A stretch of DNA of 35,084 nucleotides from an uncultured Prevotellaceae bacterium (GTDB lineage: Bacteria; Bacteroidota; Bacteroidia; Bacteroidales; Bacteroidaceae), in the NCBI GenBank assembly GCA_946184125.1, contig CAMHEL010000020.1:1-35084 (forward strand), in the 5' to 3' direction. Positions 7,939 to 17,060 of the stretch are shown here, piece after piece. Below the pieces are notes generated by a model. It saw only the letters and a list, made by a program, of their open reading frames with translations. It was not told the origin of the DNA and did not search any database. Position 1 is the first letter of the stretch; every line of letters begins with the position of its first letter. The position numbers and the translations under genes were made by a program.

Positions 7939-8685
7939 TCATTTCCCACTTTCGTTATCATTATTCCTGAGTGCGAGCTGAGCCATCATCACAGCAGCGA
8001 GAGCTGCCGTCTCTGTCCGCAGCCGGCATTGCCCGAGCGACACAGGGCAGTACCCTTGGTCGATAGCCATGCGCACCTCATCGGTGGAGAAGTCGCCTTC
8101 GGGCCCCACGAGAATGGTTACTTCGCCGGAGTGTTCCGCACCTATCTGGCAGAGTTGGTCGAAAAGGTCGTAGCGGGGTATCTCTTCATAGCAGTGGGCG
8201 ATGAAGCATTGCCCTGGCCGCTGTTGCCCCACAAACTGAGCGAAGGTGGTCATGGCATTCACCACCGGTTTCCAGGCTTTCCTGCTCTGCTTCATGGCGG
8301 CGACGACGATACGTTCCACACGCTCTGTCTTCACCACGGTGCGCTCCGAGAAGCGGCAATTGAGAAATGACAGTTCATCGACCCCTATCTCCGTTGCCTT
8401 CTCCACCATCCACTCCACCCGGTCCATCATTTTCGTGGGTGCCATGGCGAGGTGGATATGTCCCTTCCACAATCTCTTCTGCGGCATGGTCTGCACCACA
8501 CGATATCCGCAATGATGGGATGCCGCCAGCGTGACTTCCGCACGATGGAATGCCCCCACCCCATCGATGAGGAAAATCTCATCACCCAGCCTCAGTCTCA
8601 GAACCCTGAGCGCATGGGCGGCCTCGTCATCGGGCAACCTGCCTGCCTCCACTTCGGGCACATAGAAATAGCGAGCTTCCTTCAT
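7939..8685 (-). CDS. rsmE: 16S rRNA (uracil-1498-N3)-methyltransferase RsmE
   Basis: A 248-residue SPOUT-class methyltransferase that methylates N3 of U1498 in 16S rRNA with S-adenosylmethionine. It has the RsmE N-terminal PUA-like part with HALRVLRLRLGDEI (24-37), the conserved EKATEIGV (95-102), the KQS motif (132-134), and the knotted SAM site ILVGPEGDFS (191-200) with the C-terminal SLG-x-x-RLRTETA (216-227). Length is normal for the family. It is first in an operon with two DUF4230 genes, behind a -7 box at 8727-8734. Confidence 0.95.
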   Translation of the reverse strand: MKEARYFYVPEVEAGRLPDDEAAHALRVLRLRLGDEIFLIDGVGAFHRAEVTLAASHHCGYRVVQTMPQKRLWKGHIHLAMAPTKMMDRVEWMVEKATEIGVDELSFLNCRFSERTVVKTERVERIVVAAMKQSRKAWKPVVNAMTTFAQFVGQQRPGQCFIAHCYEEIPRYDLFDQLCQIGAEHSGEVTILVGPEGDFSTDEVRMAIDQGYCPVSLGQCRLRTETAALAAVMMAQLALRNNDNESGK

Positions 8686-8726
8686 ACTTGTATCTTTGTA
8701 TTAACATGCCACTGGCATCATGGGTA

Positions 8727-8734
8727 CAAATTTA
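8727..8734 (-). promoter_or_regulatory. -7 box for the rsmE operon
   Basis: On the minus strand this reads TAAATTTG, a TAnnTTTG match, 41 bp upstream of the rsmE ATG. No clear -33 box. Confidence 0.5.
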
Positions 8735-9049
8735 AATAAAAATCGGGAATAACAAGCCTGTCGGATAAAGATTTTCACTTTTCTTTAGAGGAAAGATAAG
8801 TAGAATTCAAAATCAGTGATTGATATATCCTAAACAGGTGGCTCCCACGCTCCTTAGTTTGTTCGTTGGCTTTAGCATCCTAAGTCATCGAGGTAACAGT
8901 AGGAGGTCGTGATCTCCGAGCACGACAAAGACTATCGTGTCGATAATGAATGGCCAAAATCAATTATGAATTATGAAATCAATTATGAATTATGAAATCA
9001 ATTATGAATTATGAACTATGAATTATGAATTCAAAATCGGTTCCCCATC
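8735..9049. other. Intergenic region with nested hairpins and a 19-bp repeat array
   Basis: Beyond the rsmE promoter this gap holds two overlapping, mutually exclusive hairpins: GTCGTG 8906-8911 with CACGAC 8921-8926, and CGACA 8923-8927 with TGTCG 8938-8942. A tandem array follows at 8957-9031. No ORF with a credible product was seen. Confidence 0.4.
8957..9031. repeat. Tandem array of a 19-bp AT-rich unit
   Basis: Three perfect copies of AAATCAATTATGAATTATG at 8957-8975, 8976-8994 and 8995-9013, then a degenerate partial copy to 9031. The unit itself contains the internal heptamer AATTATG twice. It lies just beyond the 3' end of the acyltransferase-3 gene. Confidence 0.9.
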
Positions 9050-10048
9050 CTATGTTTTCCCTCCATACTTTGCCGTGACGAACCTATCGTAGGCTTTTTG
9101 CAGGAAGTAGGACAAGACTATGATGAGGGGTAATGCGATGAGCCAACCGAACCATAACGGCATGGTAGCATCGCGGATACTGGAAAGAGAATGGATATTC
9201 AACATCAAGACGAGGAAGAGATAGACATGACGATGGAACAAATACATGTTCATCGAAGAGTATGCGATGAATGTCCCGGCCTTCGCCACCATCTCAATTT
9301 TGGACAAGAATGATGAGACAATTATCAGTAAAGGCAAAACCATCACTTGCCAGCAAACAATAATCAACAAATCATTCTTTGGATAGATTACCGACAGCAC
9401 GAGCAGCAGGATGGAGACACCAGCCACCCACCATCCATTCGACTTCAACACTGCGATATGACTGTTGTTGACAGCCATTCCCAAGACAAACATGGGGTAC
9501 ATGAGCACATAGCGGAAATCGGTGATGCCATTCATCCACAAGATGATGAAGGCCAACTCTATAGCTATTTCCAGCAAGTATTTCCATATCCTCCTTTTTG
9601 GGAAAAGCATCAGCGGTGTCAGCAGATAGAAGAGCAATAGCATGGAGACATACCAAAAGGTGGAAGGAAGAGGAAGCATGAAGACCGACAGGCCGAGCAA
9701 CGACATAACAAAACTCATCGGGTTCTCAAACCATGGGGAGCCACCGACAAAACTGGCTATGTACATCGTAGATGCAGCCACGAGAAAGGGCCACCACAAC
9801 CTTATCAGTCTTTTCTTATAAAAATAAAGCGCATCGGAGAACGACCTCACGCTGTATTTCTTCAGAAAAAAACCCGAAATAAACGTGAAGACACCCAAAA
9901 CCGCCACGGTAATCAGGTTTCCGATATCATTGATTATTCGTGGTACGCCATCATCGTCTACATAGTCTTTCAGATGCCATACGCCTACGATCCACAAGAT
10001 ACAAAGACTCCTGGCAATGTCAAAAGTAATATCCCTCTTCGTTTCCAT
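9050..10048 (-). CDS. Acyltransferase 3 family membrane protein
   Basis: A 332-residue integral membrane protein with about ten hydrophobic segments, of the acyltransferase-3 family (PF01757) that moves acyl groups, often acetyl, onto surface sugars across the inner membrane. The signature is visible: DIARSLCILWIVGVWH (residues 10-25) with Arg 13 and the catalytic His 25, then STFWYVSMLLLFYLLTPL in the middle, and SSMNMYLFHR near the C-terminus. It stands alone: the next gene upstream ends 120 bp away. Likely substrate a cell-surface polysaccharide; that is inference from the family. Confidence 0.85.
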   Translation of the reverse strand: METKRDITFDIARSLCILWIVGVWHLKDYVDDDGVPRIINDIGNLITVAVLGVFTFISGFFLKKYSVRSFSDALYFYKKRLIRLWWPFLVAASTMYIASFVGGSPWFENPMSFVMSLLGLSVFMLPLPSTFWYVSMLLLFYLLTPLMLFPKRRIWKYLLEIAIELAFIILWMNGITDFRYVLMYPMFVLGMAVNNSHIAVLKSNGWWVAGVSILLLVLSVIYPKNDLLIIVCWQVMVLPLLIIVSSFLSKIEMVAKAGTFIAYSSMNMYLFHRHVYLFLVLMLNIHSLSSIRDATMPLWFGWLIALPLIIVLSYFLQKAYDRFVTAKYGGKT

Positions 10049-10130
10049 AACGATTTAAAGAATAGGAGTTATGAATAGTTTTTAGACTTTAGAAATGAGT
10101 CGGCCCGAACTCCCCAAAAACTATTGTCAA

Positions 10131-10159
10131 AACTCCTGAACTTCTGAACTTCTGAACTT
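10131..10159. repeat. Short tandem array, 8-bp unit AACTYCTG
   Basis: AACTCCTG followed by AACTTCTG twice and a partial AACTT, between the acyltransferase-3 and BFN genes. The unit is close to the AAACTCCY unit found at 24589-24743. Confidence 0.75.
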
Positions 10160-10167
10160 AATTTTTT

Positions 10168-10728
10168 TCACCTTGGGCCGTTTTTTCTTTCCCTTCGCCT
10201 CAATTCATCCCTTATTTCCGATGCCTTTTCGAACTCCTCGTCGTTGACGGCACGCTGTAGTGCTTGCCGAAGCATGTCGTTGCTGAGGATATTGACGGGC
10301 ACCGGCACGGCCTCGGTAGGTTTCAGGAAGGGGACACTCTGCCTGTCCATTAGGCGTTCCTCGATGAAAATGGGCAATTTGGCCAAATAGGCGATGAGCA
10401 CGCCGTCGCTTGCCCTTATGGGAATGGCCTGCAGGATGTCGGGCATATAGAGCAAGGTCTTGTACTGGCCATCGACGAGGTCATTGATGACCACCTGAAA
10501 ACGCATCTCACCTAAATTTCGTGTGATAACCTGCCACAGCACTTCGGGAGCGAGGCGTGAGGCCACCTCAGCCTCGCCTACCCTCAGCCGGAACTGATAG
10601 ACGGTGGCCTCGTCGCAGATGATGGACAACATGCGGGTGTGCCCCTCGTCGGTAAGGAGAAGTATCCCCATACCTTCGGAAGACGTCACCTCCGACACAG
10701 AGTCGAAGACCAACCGGACCATGCTCAT
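10168..10728 (-). CDS. Bifunctional-nuclease-domain (DUF151/BFN) protein with UVR motif
   Basis: A 186-residue protein. Residues about 3-130 form a BFN/DUF151 domain, a fold with reported RNase and DNase activity in plant and bacterial members; residues about 150-186 carry a UvrB/UvrC (UVR) helical hairpin, LQRAVNDEEFEKASEIRDEL, usually a protein-protein contact. It starts 2 bp after the stop of the permease gene, so the two are co-transcribed; a nuclease next to a nucleoside importer suggests a shared role in nucleic-acid salvage, which is inference. Catalytic activity of this copy is unproven. Confidence 0.85.
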   Translation of the reverse strand: MSMVRLVFDSVSEVTSSEGMGILLLTDEGHTRMLSIICDEATVYQFRLRVGEAEVASRLAPEVLWQVITRNLGEMRFQVVINDLVDGQYKTLLYMPDILQAIPIRASDGVLIAYLAKLPIFIEERLMDRQSVPFLKPTEAVPVPVNILSNDMLRQALQRAVNDEEFEKASEIRDELRRRERKNGPR

Positions 10729-10730
10729 CC

Positions 10731-12035
10731 TTATCTATTCTTTTCAGGATTGAAAACCAGTGCGAAGGACACGCCCACCACCAATGCGAATCCAGCGAAG
10801 ATGAACCAGCAAGTCTGCCAGTCACCCAGCAGATAGTCGCCTTGCCATGAGCAGAAGTGGTTGACAATCTTTCCTGCTGCCAGCGTGCCAATCGTAGCAC
10901 CCACGCCATTGGTCATCATCATGAACAGTCCCTGTGCCGATGCCTTGACAGAAGGCTCGCACTCCTGGTCGACGAAGATACCGCCCGAGACATTGAAGAA
11001 GTCGAAGGCCACACCATAGACGATGCAAGAGAGGATGAAGAAGATAACACCTGGCATGGCAGGATTGCCCACGCCGAAGAAGCCGAAACGGAACACCCAT
11101 GCGAACATCGACATGAGCATGACGCCCTTGATGCCGAATTTCTTGAGGCAGAATGGAATCATCAGGATGCAAAGGGCCTCACTCATCTGCGAGATGGAGG
11201 TAAGCAGCGTGGCATTGTTGGCTGCGAAAGAATTGGCTACCGCAGCATCGACACTTCCCTTGAAGCTGGTGATGAACGGGCCGGCATAACCATTGGTCAC
11301 CTGCAAGCACATACCGAGCAGCGCAGAGAAGATGAAAAACAATGCCATCTTCTTGGTTTTGAACAACTTGAAAGCGTTCAAGCCAAAAGCCTCGACCAAT
11401 GAAGTCTTGCCTTCCTTCTTCGTCAGCGGACAAGCCGGGAGAGTGAAGCAATAGGCAAAGAGCACGAAACTCAGCAGGCCTGACACGAAGAACTGCATAT
11501 AGGTGTACTGGAACTTATAGGCATTCTCACCCAATGTGAATGCAAACGAGCCATTGTCCCACACCGCGCAGTTGACAAACCACATCGTGGCGATGAAACC
11601 TATGGTGCCGAGCACACGGATGGGAGGAAAGTCCTTGACGGTGTCCATACCATTGCGGGTGAGGATGGAGAAGGCAGTCGTATTGGCCAGTGCGATGGTG
11701 GGCATATAGAATGCCACACTCAGCGTGTAGAGGGTGATGAAGACCGTCTTGTCGGGGGTGGGATTGTTCATGCCTGTCCACCAGCAAGCCAACATGAACA
11801 CACCAGCCAACAGATGGCAAAGACCGAGCACACGCTGAGGCTGCATGTACTTGTCGGCCACAATGCCCATGAGCGTGGGCATGAAGATGGAAACAATACC
11901 TTGGATGGCATAGAACCATGAGATGTTGTCGCCCATGCCGGCCTTTCCAAGATAATTACCCATACACGTGAGATAAGCTCCCCAGACAGCGAATTCCAAG
12001 AAATTCATTACTGCCAAACGAAATTTGATGTTCAT
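10731..12035 (-). CDS. Nucleoside:H+ symporter-like MFS permease
   Basis: A 434-residue inner-membrane protein with about 12 hydrophobic helices, resembling the NupG/XapB nucleoside-proton symporter family (PF03825): the start FRLAVMNFLEFAVWGAY, the IRVLGTIGFI segment after helix 4 and FDFFNVSGGIFVDQE near helix 10 are typical. It should import nucleosides. It is the first gene of a two-gene operon with the BFN protein and has its own -7 box at 12106-12113. Confidence 0.82.
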   Translation of the reverse strand: MNIKFRLAVMNFLEFAVWGAYLTCMGNYLGKAGMGDNISWFYAIQGIVSIFMPTLMGIVADKYMQPQRVLGLCHLLAGVFMLACWWTGMNNPTPDKTVFITLYTLSVAFYMPTIALANTTAFSILTRNGMDTVKDFPPIRVLGTIGFIATMWFVNCAVWDNGSFAFTLGENAYKFQYTYMQFFVSGLLSFVLFAYCFTLPACPLTKKEGKTSLVEAFGLNAFKLFKTKKMALFFIFSALLGMCLQVTNGYAGPFITSFKGSVDAAVANSFAANNATLLTSISQMSEALCILMIPFCLKKFGIKGVMLMSMFAWVFRFGFFGVGNPAMPGVIFFILSCIVYGVAFDFFNVSGGIFVDQECEPSVKASAQGLFMMMTNGVGATIGTLAAGKIVNHFCSWQGDYLLGDWQTCWFIFAGFALVVGVSFALVFNPEKNR

Positions 12036-12105
12036 ATAGTATGTCGTTTTGGTTAAAGTTCGTTTTACAATATGTTGGATTAATCCTTGTTCACCTAAGG
12101 ATATG

Positions 12106-12113
12106 CAAAGATA
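12106..12113 (-). promoter_or_regulatory. -7 box for the permease/BFN operon
   Basis: Minus-strand TATCTTTG followed by CA, 70 bp upstream of the permease ATG and beyond the 3' end of the SNF2 operon. No convincing -33 box. Confidence 0.65.
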
Positions 12114-12213
12114 GCCTTTTTTGTTTAAAGAGGTAGTTTTTTTTCAGAAAAAACTCAAATTTTTTCTTCACCAGAGTCTTTCTCTCCCGGCACTTCCGCC
12201 ACGCAGGGGCATA

Positions 12214-14073
12214 TCAGAGCAAGTATCCGAGACTGATGAGTCTTTTCTCAAACCGCTCATAGTTTTTCCTGTGCACGAGGAGATGGTGGTTCTGCGCCCT
12301 GAGAACCAGCTGTTTCAGGATGGGGTCGGAGGCGATGAGCTGAATGAGGGGTTTGTTCTTCTCTGAAATGGTGAAGATGTGATAATCTTTCGCATCCTGC
12401 TCTTCCAGGGGTTTGCATCGCTGCAGGATGTTTTCAAAGAACTCACTCCACGTCGGCGGCAGTTCGCCGCTGATATATCTTTTGAAGAAATTGATTTTAT
12501 CCTCCACATCCTGTTTGGTTTCGCAGTGTGAGAGCAGTGTGGGCGCATCGGCTCTGTATCGCCCATTTCCGATGGGGATGCAGGTGTCGGCGAGCAAGGT
12601 GCTGAAGGGGTTGTTCTCCTTGAGCGACCTGATGATGAGCCGGTCGGGGTCGAGGTCGAACAGTTTTTCATCTTTGTTCTGAGGCAGGGTGTAATTCTCC
12701 TTCAGTCCCAAGGCATAGGCACCGAAATCATTGATGCGCATGTAAAGCAGTGCGTCGTATGGCGAGATGTCATTCTTCTGTACTTCCCTGAAGGCGACAT
12801 CTATCATTCCCCACGCAGCCATGGTGAAAATCAGCGCTTTGACGAATGGTATCCCCATATGGTCGACGAGGTCTAATTTATTGATATCATGCTCTTTGAC
12901 ACCAAATTTGTTTTTCAAGGTCATTCTATAGAAAACCGAGCTTGACATCATGAGCAAATAATACACTTTGAAAGAATAAAAGAAGGCGTTATTGATAAAC
13001 GACTCCGTTTCCACCCATTTTCCTGGGGGCATCTTTTTCAAGGCATCAAAGAAACAACGGATGATGCTGGCTAAGTACATATCACTATTGTTGACATAAG
13101 ACGTTCTGAAGCCTGCGATATGGTATAAAAGGATGAATATAAGCTGGTTGGGCCTATCCATGGTTTTGTTGAGAATCTCAATGATGGCCAAGTCGGGATA
13201 AGTGGTATTGTACCCGTTATAGACTCCTTTATCGTAGTACAACTGATACAGCCCCAAGGTCTGCACCATGATAGACGCCCTCAGGTGTGCCATTTCCTTC
13301 CTTGTGTTGTTTTCCAGCCCGAAATCTTCCATTTCCAGCATTTTGGCCCTGTTTTTGACGGATGCAATGGTGAACTTGGAAGAATTGACTTCGAGCGGAT
13401 ACTTGTCGAGAATGGCATGTATCACGGGAAGCAGTTGTAATGCAGATAACTCAAAACTTTTCCCCTCTATGCCTTCTGGCAGATGGTCGAGCATTTTCAG
13501 TTTGCATTTCTCGGGTATCAAGGCTTTAGTCACAACCTCCCTCGCTTTATTAGCGATATAGCAGTATAAATGACTGTAATCCCATGAATTGCGGCCTACC
13601 TGCATGAAGCTGACAAAAGGGAGTTTGATTTTTGACAGCGATTTCTCCGGATAATAATAAAAATAGGTGGTTTTCGTATCCTCGATTTCGACGCCAAGCA
13701 TTGCAGCCACGTCATCCTTCTGAACGAAGATGCTTTCGAGGAGTTTCTTATATACCGCTTTCTCCTTGTCGGGCATGACATCGATGAGGCTTTTGGTGTT
13801 GCGCCAATCGAAATAGAAGAGTTCGAGAAACCATGCCAAGACCATTTTCTTTTGGTCACAGCCCTCGATGATTTTTCTGAATACCAAAGCGTCCTTCTCA
13901 TGGTCCTCGTCCAAATCAACGAATTTGAAAGTGTAATTCACCAGGTATTTCCTGATGAGTTTGATTTCATCGGTCAGGTCCTTTTTGTATGTCCCTCTTT
14001 CCAAATCATTGACTTCCTTGTCGAAAAGTTTGTCGCTGGGAAAGTAGATTAAGATTTCATTGTTCATGGTCAT
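12214..14073 (-). CDS. Unrecognised 619-residue protein coupled to a SNF2 ATPase
   Basis: I do not recognise a family. The protein is soluble-looking overall, mixed helical, Lys/Glu/Leu-rich, with aromatic clusters (FYFDWRN near 89, TTYFYYYPEKS near 135). A segment around 425-470 (FVKALIFTMAAWGMIDVAFRE, then YDALLYMRINDFGAYALG) reads like a winged-helix unit. The C-terminal 50 residues (PLIQLIASDPILKQLVL to ISLGYLL) faintly recall the end of XPB-like helicase C-terminal domains; this is a weak impression. Its ATG overlaps the SNF2 stop as ATGA (14070-14073), so translation is coupled and equal expression is likely. An internal ATG at 14067 is an alternative start. It probably works with the SNF2 motor. 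Confidence 0.85.
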   Translation of the reverse strand: MTMNNEILIYFPSDKLFDKEVNDLERGTYKKDLTDEIKLIRKYLVNYTFKFVDLDEDHEKDALVFRKIIEGCDQKKMVLAWFLELFYFDWRNTKSLIDVMPDKEKAVYKKLLESIFVQKDDVAAMLGVEIEDTKTTYFYYYPEKSLSKIKLPFVSFMQVGRNSWDYSHLYCYIANKAREVVTKALIPEKCKLKMLDHLPEGIEGKSFELSALQLLPVIHAILDKYPLEVNSSKFTIASVKNRAKMLEMEDFGLENNTRKEMAHLRASIMVQTLGLYQLYYDKGVYNGYNTTYPDLAIIEILNKTMDRPNQLIFILLYHIAGFRTSYVNNSDMYLASIIRCFFDALKKMPPGKWVETESFINNAFFYSFKVYYLLMMSSSVFYRMTLKNKFGVKEHDINKLDLVDHMGIPFVKALIFTMAAWGMIDVAFREVQKNDISPYDALLYMRINDFGAYALGLKENYTLPQNKDEKLFDLDPDRLIIRSLKENNPFSTLLADTCIPIGNGRYRADAPTLLSHCETKQDVEDKINFFKRYISGELPPTWSEFFENILQRCKPLEEQDAKDYHIFTISEKNKPLIQLIASDPILKQLVLRAQNHHLLVHRKNYERFEKRLISLGYLL

Positions 14074-16871
14074 TCGCTTAAGATAAAGTCAATATCTTCC
14101 TCGGAGAGCATTTTTGTGGAGGAGCTGTCAGCTCCGATAAGTCCTTCGAAGAGTTCGGCTTTCTGCTGCTGCAGCAGTCTGATTTTCTCCTCGATAGTGT
14201 TTCGGGTGATGACCGAGAAACTCATCACTTTCTGTTTCTGCCCGATGCGGTGCAGTCGGTTGATGGCCTGCTGCTCAGCGGCTTTGTTCCACCAAGGCTC
14301 GAAGATATAGACCATGTCGGCCTCGGTGAGGTTGAGCCCTACGCCACCGGTCTTCAGGGTCATGAGCATCACCCTGCACTGCTCATCGTTCTGGAATCTC
14401 TCCACCACCCTTTTCCTGTCGCGTGTGGAGCCCGTCATGGTTGCGAAATCTATCCCCTCTTGTTCGAGCTTCTCGCTGACGAGTTCTATGCCGGCAATGA
14501 AGTTGAAGAAAGCGACCACCTTGTGCCCGTTGCTCACGGCATCGACAATGCTTCCGACGAGCAAGTCAATCTTGGAAGAGGTCACCCTTCCGTCGCTGAG
14601 GCTTTCGGGCACCGAGGCTATTCGTCTCAACTCGCTGAGCGCCTGGAACATGACGAACTGGCTCTTGGCGATGCCCTTGGTCTTTATCTCGTTGTGCACG
14701 ATGCCGTAGTAATAGCGCCGGCGCTCTTCGTAGAGGTAAGCCTGCTCGTCCGACATCTCACAGTAAAGTGTCTGCTCGGTGAGGTCGGGCAATTCCTCGA
14801 GCACGTCGCGCTTGAGTCTTCTGAGGATGAAGGGATAGATTTTCCTTCTGAGCGCCGCCATCACGCTTTTATCGCCCTGGTTCTGTATGGGAAGGGTGTA
14901 TTCGCGGTTGAATTCCTCGAGAGAGCCAAACATGGTGGGGTTGAGGAACCTGAAGAGAGAATAGAGTTCGGTGAGGTTGTTCTCGATAGGTGTTCCGCTG
15001 AGTGCGAGCCTGTGCTCCCCCTGCAGCAGCGCGATGGCTTGTGTGGTCTGTGCCGACACATTCTTGATGTTCTGGCTCTCGTCGAGAATGATGTAGTGGA
15101 ACTTCTTCTTGAGCAGTTGCTTGATGTCGTTTCTTACGAGGGCGTACGTAGTGAGTACGAGCTGACTTTCCAATGCTTTCTTCAGGTCTCTCTGATTGCC
15201 GTAATAGATGCTGAAGGAGAGCTGTGGGGCGAACTTCTGCAGTTCTTCCTGCCAATTGAAGAGGAGCGTCCTTGGCATGACGATGAGCGAGGGCTTCTTC
15301 ACTTTGGGGTAGATGCGTGTGAGCATGGTGATGGTCTGCAGTGTCTTTCCCAGACCCATGTCATCGGCCAGGCATCCTCCGAGTTTGTGCTCGTAGATAT
15401 AGTTAATCCACTTGACGCCTTCCTTCTGGTAGTCACGCAATACGGCATGGACCTGATTGAAACGCATCTGCTGCTCTCTGATGTGGTTGAAGCCCTCATA
15501 GACTGCCCTGTGGCGCTCGAACACTTCCCCTTCGAGGCGCTGTTGCATCAGTTCCTCGATGTCGGGCAGGTCGAAGAATGACACTTTGATGGTGCCATCT
15601 TTTCCCGCACCGTGGTAGATGCGCTCCAGGCGTTTGATGTATGCCTCGTCGATGATGGCACGGTCGCCATCGGCAAGTGTGATATATTTGTTCTTCCGGT
15701 ACTGCGCGAGGAATTTCTTGAGTGAGAACTCCTCTTCACCGATGAAGACGGAAGCCGTCCCCTCGAGGAAATCGATGCCGGAGCTGACATTCATTTTGAA
15801 CTGTGGCTGAGCAGGCTGCACCTTGTAGCCGCGGAGTTTTTCGGAGCCGACGAGTCTATAATCCCTCACGAGCTGAGGCAGTGCCCCAAGCAGGAAAGGC
15901 CCCGCCGTCTGCTGCGGTATGATGAAGAGGTCGCCTTCGAGATACACTTCCTTTTTCTTCCTCACGGGTGCGTAGTTGCAGATAACTTGCCTGAGTTCCT
16001 GAAGCATTTGCGCATTGTTGCGGTGGGCGATGCGCTGCTTGAGTATGATGTGCTCCATGGTGAGGCGTGCCACATAGACAAGGTCGAAACGCTGGACGAA
16101 GTCGAAGTCGAAGCCGTCGATGCCATTGACCAGGCGCAGGTAGAGCGCCATGTCTTCATCCACTTTCTCGAAGATGATGGTGGGCACGGTGGGCACAGCC
16201 TCCTGACTCTCCACAAGCCGGTAGTCATCGTAAAGGGGGATGACATTGTCGGTGTAGGAGAAGAGGACAGAGAGATAGGTCTCGAGCCATGCCTCGGGAA
16301 AGGTGATGAGGAAGAAGCCAAGCGAGGCGTAATTGTCGCCGATGGGCCTCAAGGGATAGATGGAGCCTTCGAAAAGCACGAAATCGTCGGCAAGCAACTT
16401 GAAATCACGCCCCATGACATTGTCGCCCACAACGAGAGCAGTGGCTTTGAGTTGGTTGCCGGGCTCATGTTCGATGCTTATTTTGAGCTGAAGCTGCTCA
16501 TCGGCGACGCCGATAGGCGCCATATCCTTATCGACGAGATTGGAGCACCTGAGCAACTCGAGCAGCACCCACCGGTATTCATCGAGATAGACGTTCTCGT
16601 CATCGTCTCCCCATGAGATTTTATCCTGCAACTCTATCTTGGCCCTCTCGAAAGAGCGCAAGACGGTGAAGACAGAGTCGTTGTAAAGGCGGTAATCGGT
16701 TTCCACATCCTTGCCTTGGTGGTCTACCACCCTGAGATAAGCCCTGTTCTGCCCGTCGAAACATATCATGAAGAATATCTCGTCTGTCCGTTTGGCCAAA
16801 GGGGCGGCATTCACGCTTCTTATCTTCTTGAACTGCTGAAGAAACTGCTGCTGATTGTCATCGTAAGCCAT
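14070..16871 (-). CDS. SNF2-family ATPase (DEAD/DEAH-like helicase fold)
   Basis: A 933-residue SNF2/Rad54-class ATPase, expected to translocate on double-stranded DNA. The first about 480 residues are not a known domain to me and lack the CxC/CxH SWIM zinc finger of many bacterial SNF2 proteins. The motor follows: Walker A DDMGLGKT (about 503-510), Walker B DESQ (about 597-600; more often DEAH/DEAQ), SGTPIENN, and in the second lobe MTLKTGGVGLNLTEAD, FEPWWNKAAEQQA and RLHRIGQ (about 873-879). All motor motifs look intact. It is first in an operon with the 619-residue gene, sharing an ATGA overlap, and has a -7 box about 145 bp upstream. Related to RapA/HepA-type enzymes; exact role unknown. 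Confidence 0.92.
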   Translation of the reverse strand: MAYDDNQQQFLQQFKKIRSVNAAPLAKRTDEIFFMICFDGQNRAYLRVVDHQGKDVETDYRLYNDSVFTVLRSFERAKIELQDKISWGDDDENVYLDEYRWVLLELLRCSNLVDKDMAPIGVADEQLQLKISIEHEPGNQLKATALVVGDNVMGRDFKLLADDFVLFEGSIYPLRPIGDNYASLGFFLITFPEAWLETYLSVLFSYTDNVIPLYDDYRLVESQEAVPTVPTIIFEKVDEDMALYLRLVNGIDGFDFDFVQRFDLVYVARLTMEHIILKQRIAHRNNAQMLQELRQVICNYAPVRKKKEVYLEGDLFIIPQQTAGPFLLGALPQLVRDYRLVGSEKLRGYKVQPAQPQFKMNVSSGIDFLEGTASVFIGEEEFSLKKFLAQYRKNKYITLADGDRAIIDEAYIKRLERIYHGAGKDGTIKVSFFDLPDIEELMQQRLEGEVFERHRAVYEGFNHIREQQMRFNQVHAVLRDYQKEGVKWINYIYEHKLGGCLADDMGLGKTLQTITMLTRIYPKVKKPSLIVMPRTLLFNWQEELQKFAPQLSFSIYYGNQRDLKKALESQLVLTTYALVRNDIKQLLKKKFHYIILDESQNIKNVSAQTTQAIALLQGEHRLALSGTPIENNLTELYSLFRFLNPTMFGSLEEFNREYTLPIQNQGDKSVMAALRRKIYPFILRRLKRDVLEELPDLTEQTLYCEMSDEQAYLYEERRRYYYGIVHNEIKTKGIAKSQFVMFQALSELRRIASVPESLSDGRVTSSKIDLLVGSIVDAVSNGHKVVAFFNFIAGIELVSEKLEQEGIDFATMTGSTRDRKRVVERFQNDEQCRVMLMTLKTGGVGLNLTEADMVYIFEPWWNKAAEQQAINRLHRIGQKQKVMSFSVITRNTIEEKIRLLQQQKAELFEGLIGADSSSTKMLSEEDIDFILSE

Positions 16872-17015
16872 TGCTCTATATGTTTATGGTGCATTCTCTT
16901 TGTGTTATGGAGTGGTATTTCTAAATGTTACATTTCAGCCGCCTTTTACTTTCCATTTTAAAACAAAAATCAAAAAACGGTTGACATCTTTAAAAGAAAC
17001 CACCTTTTTATTTTG

Positions 17016-17023
17016 CAAAGTTA
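17016..17023 (-). promoter_or_regulatory. -7 box for the SNF2 operon
   Basis: Minus-strand TAACTTTG followed by CA; gives a leader of about 135 nt before the SNF2 ATG at 16871. Divergent from the paaK promoter 55 bp away. Confidence 0.6.
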
Positions 17024-17060
17024 TTGTGTTTTTTTCATTTTTGTGCATAAACTTTTCGAT

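Noticed and set aside
12125..12175. A/T hairpin (AGTTTTTT/AAAAAACT) as terminator of the SNF2 operon
   Set aside because: Stem is pure A/T and orientation of the T-run does not fit the minus-strand transcript.
14250..15581. 443-codon open frame on the plus strand inside the SNF2 gene
   Set aside because: It is antisense to strongly conserved helicase motifs and its translation has no domain features; open only because of codon composition.
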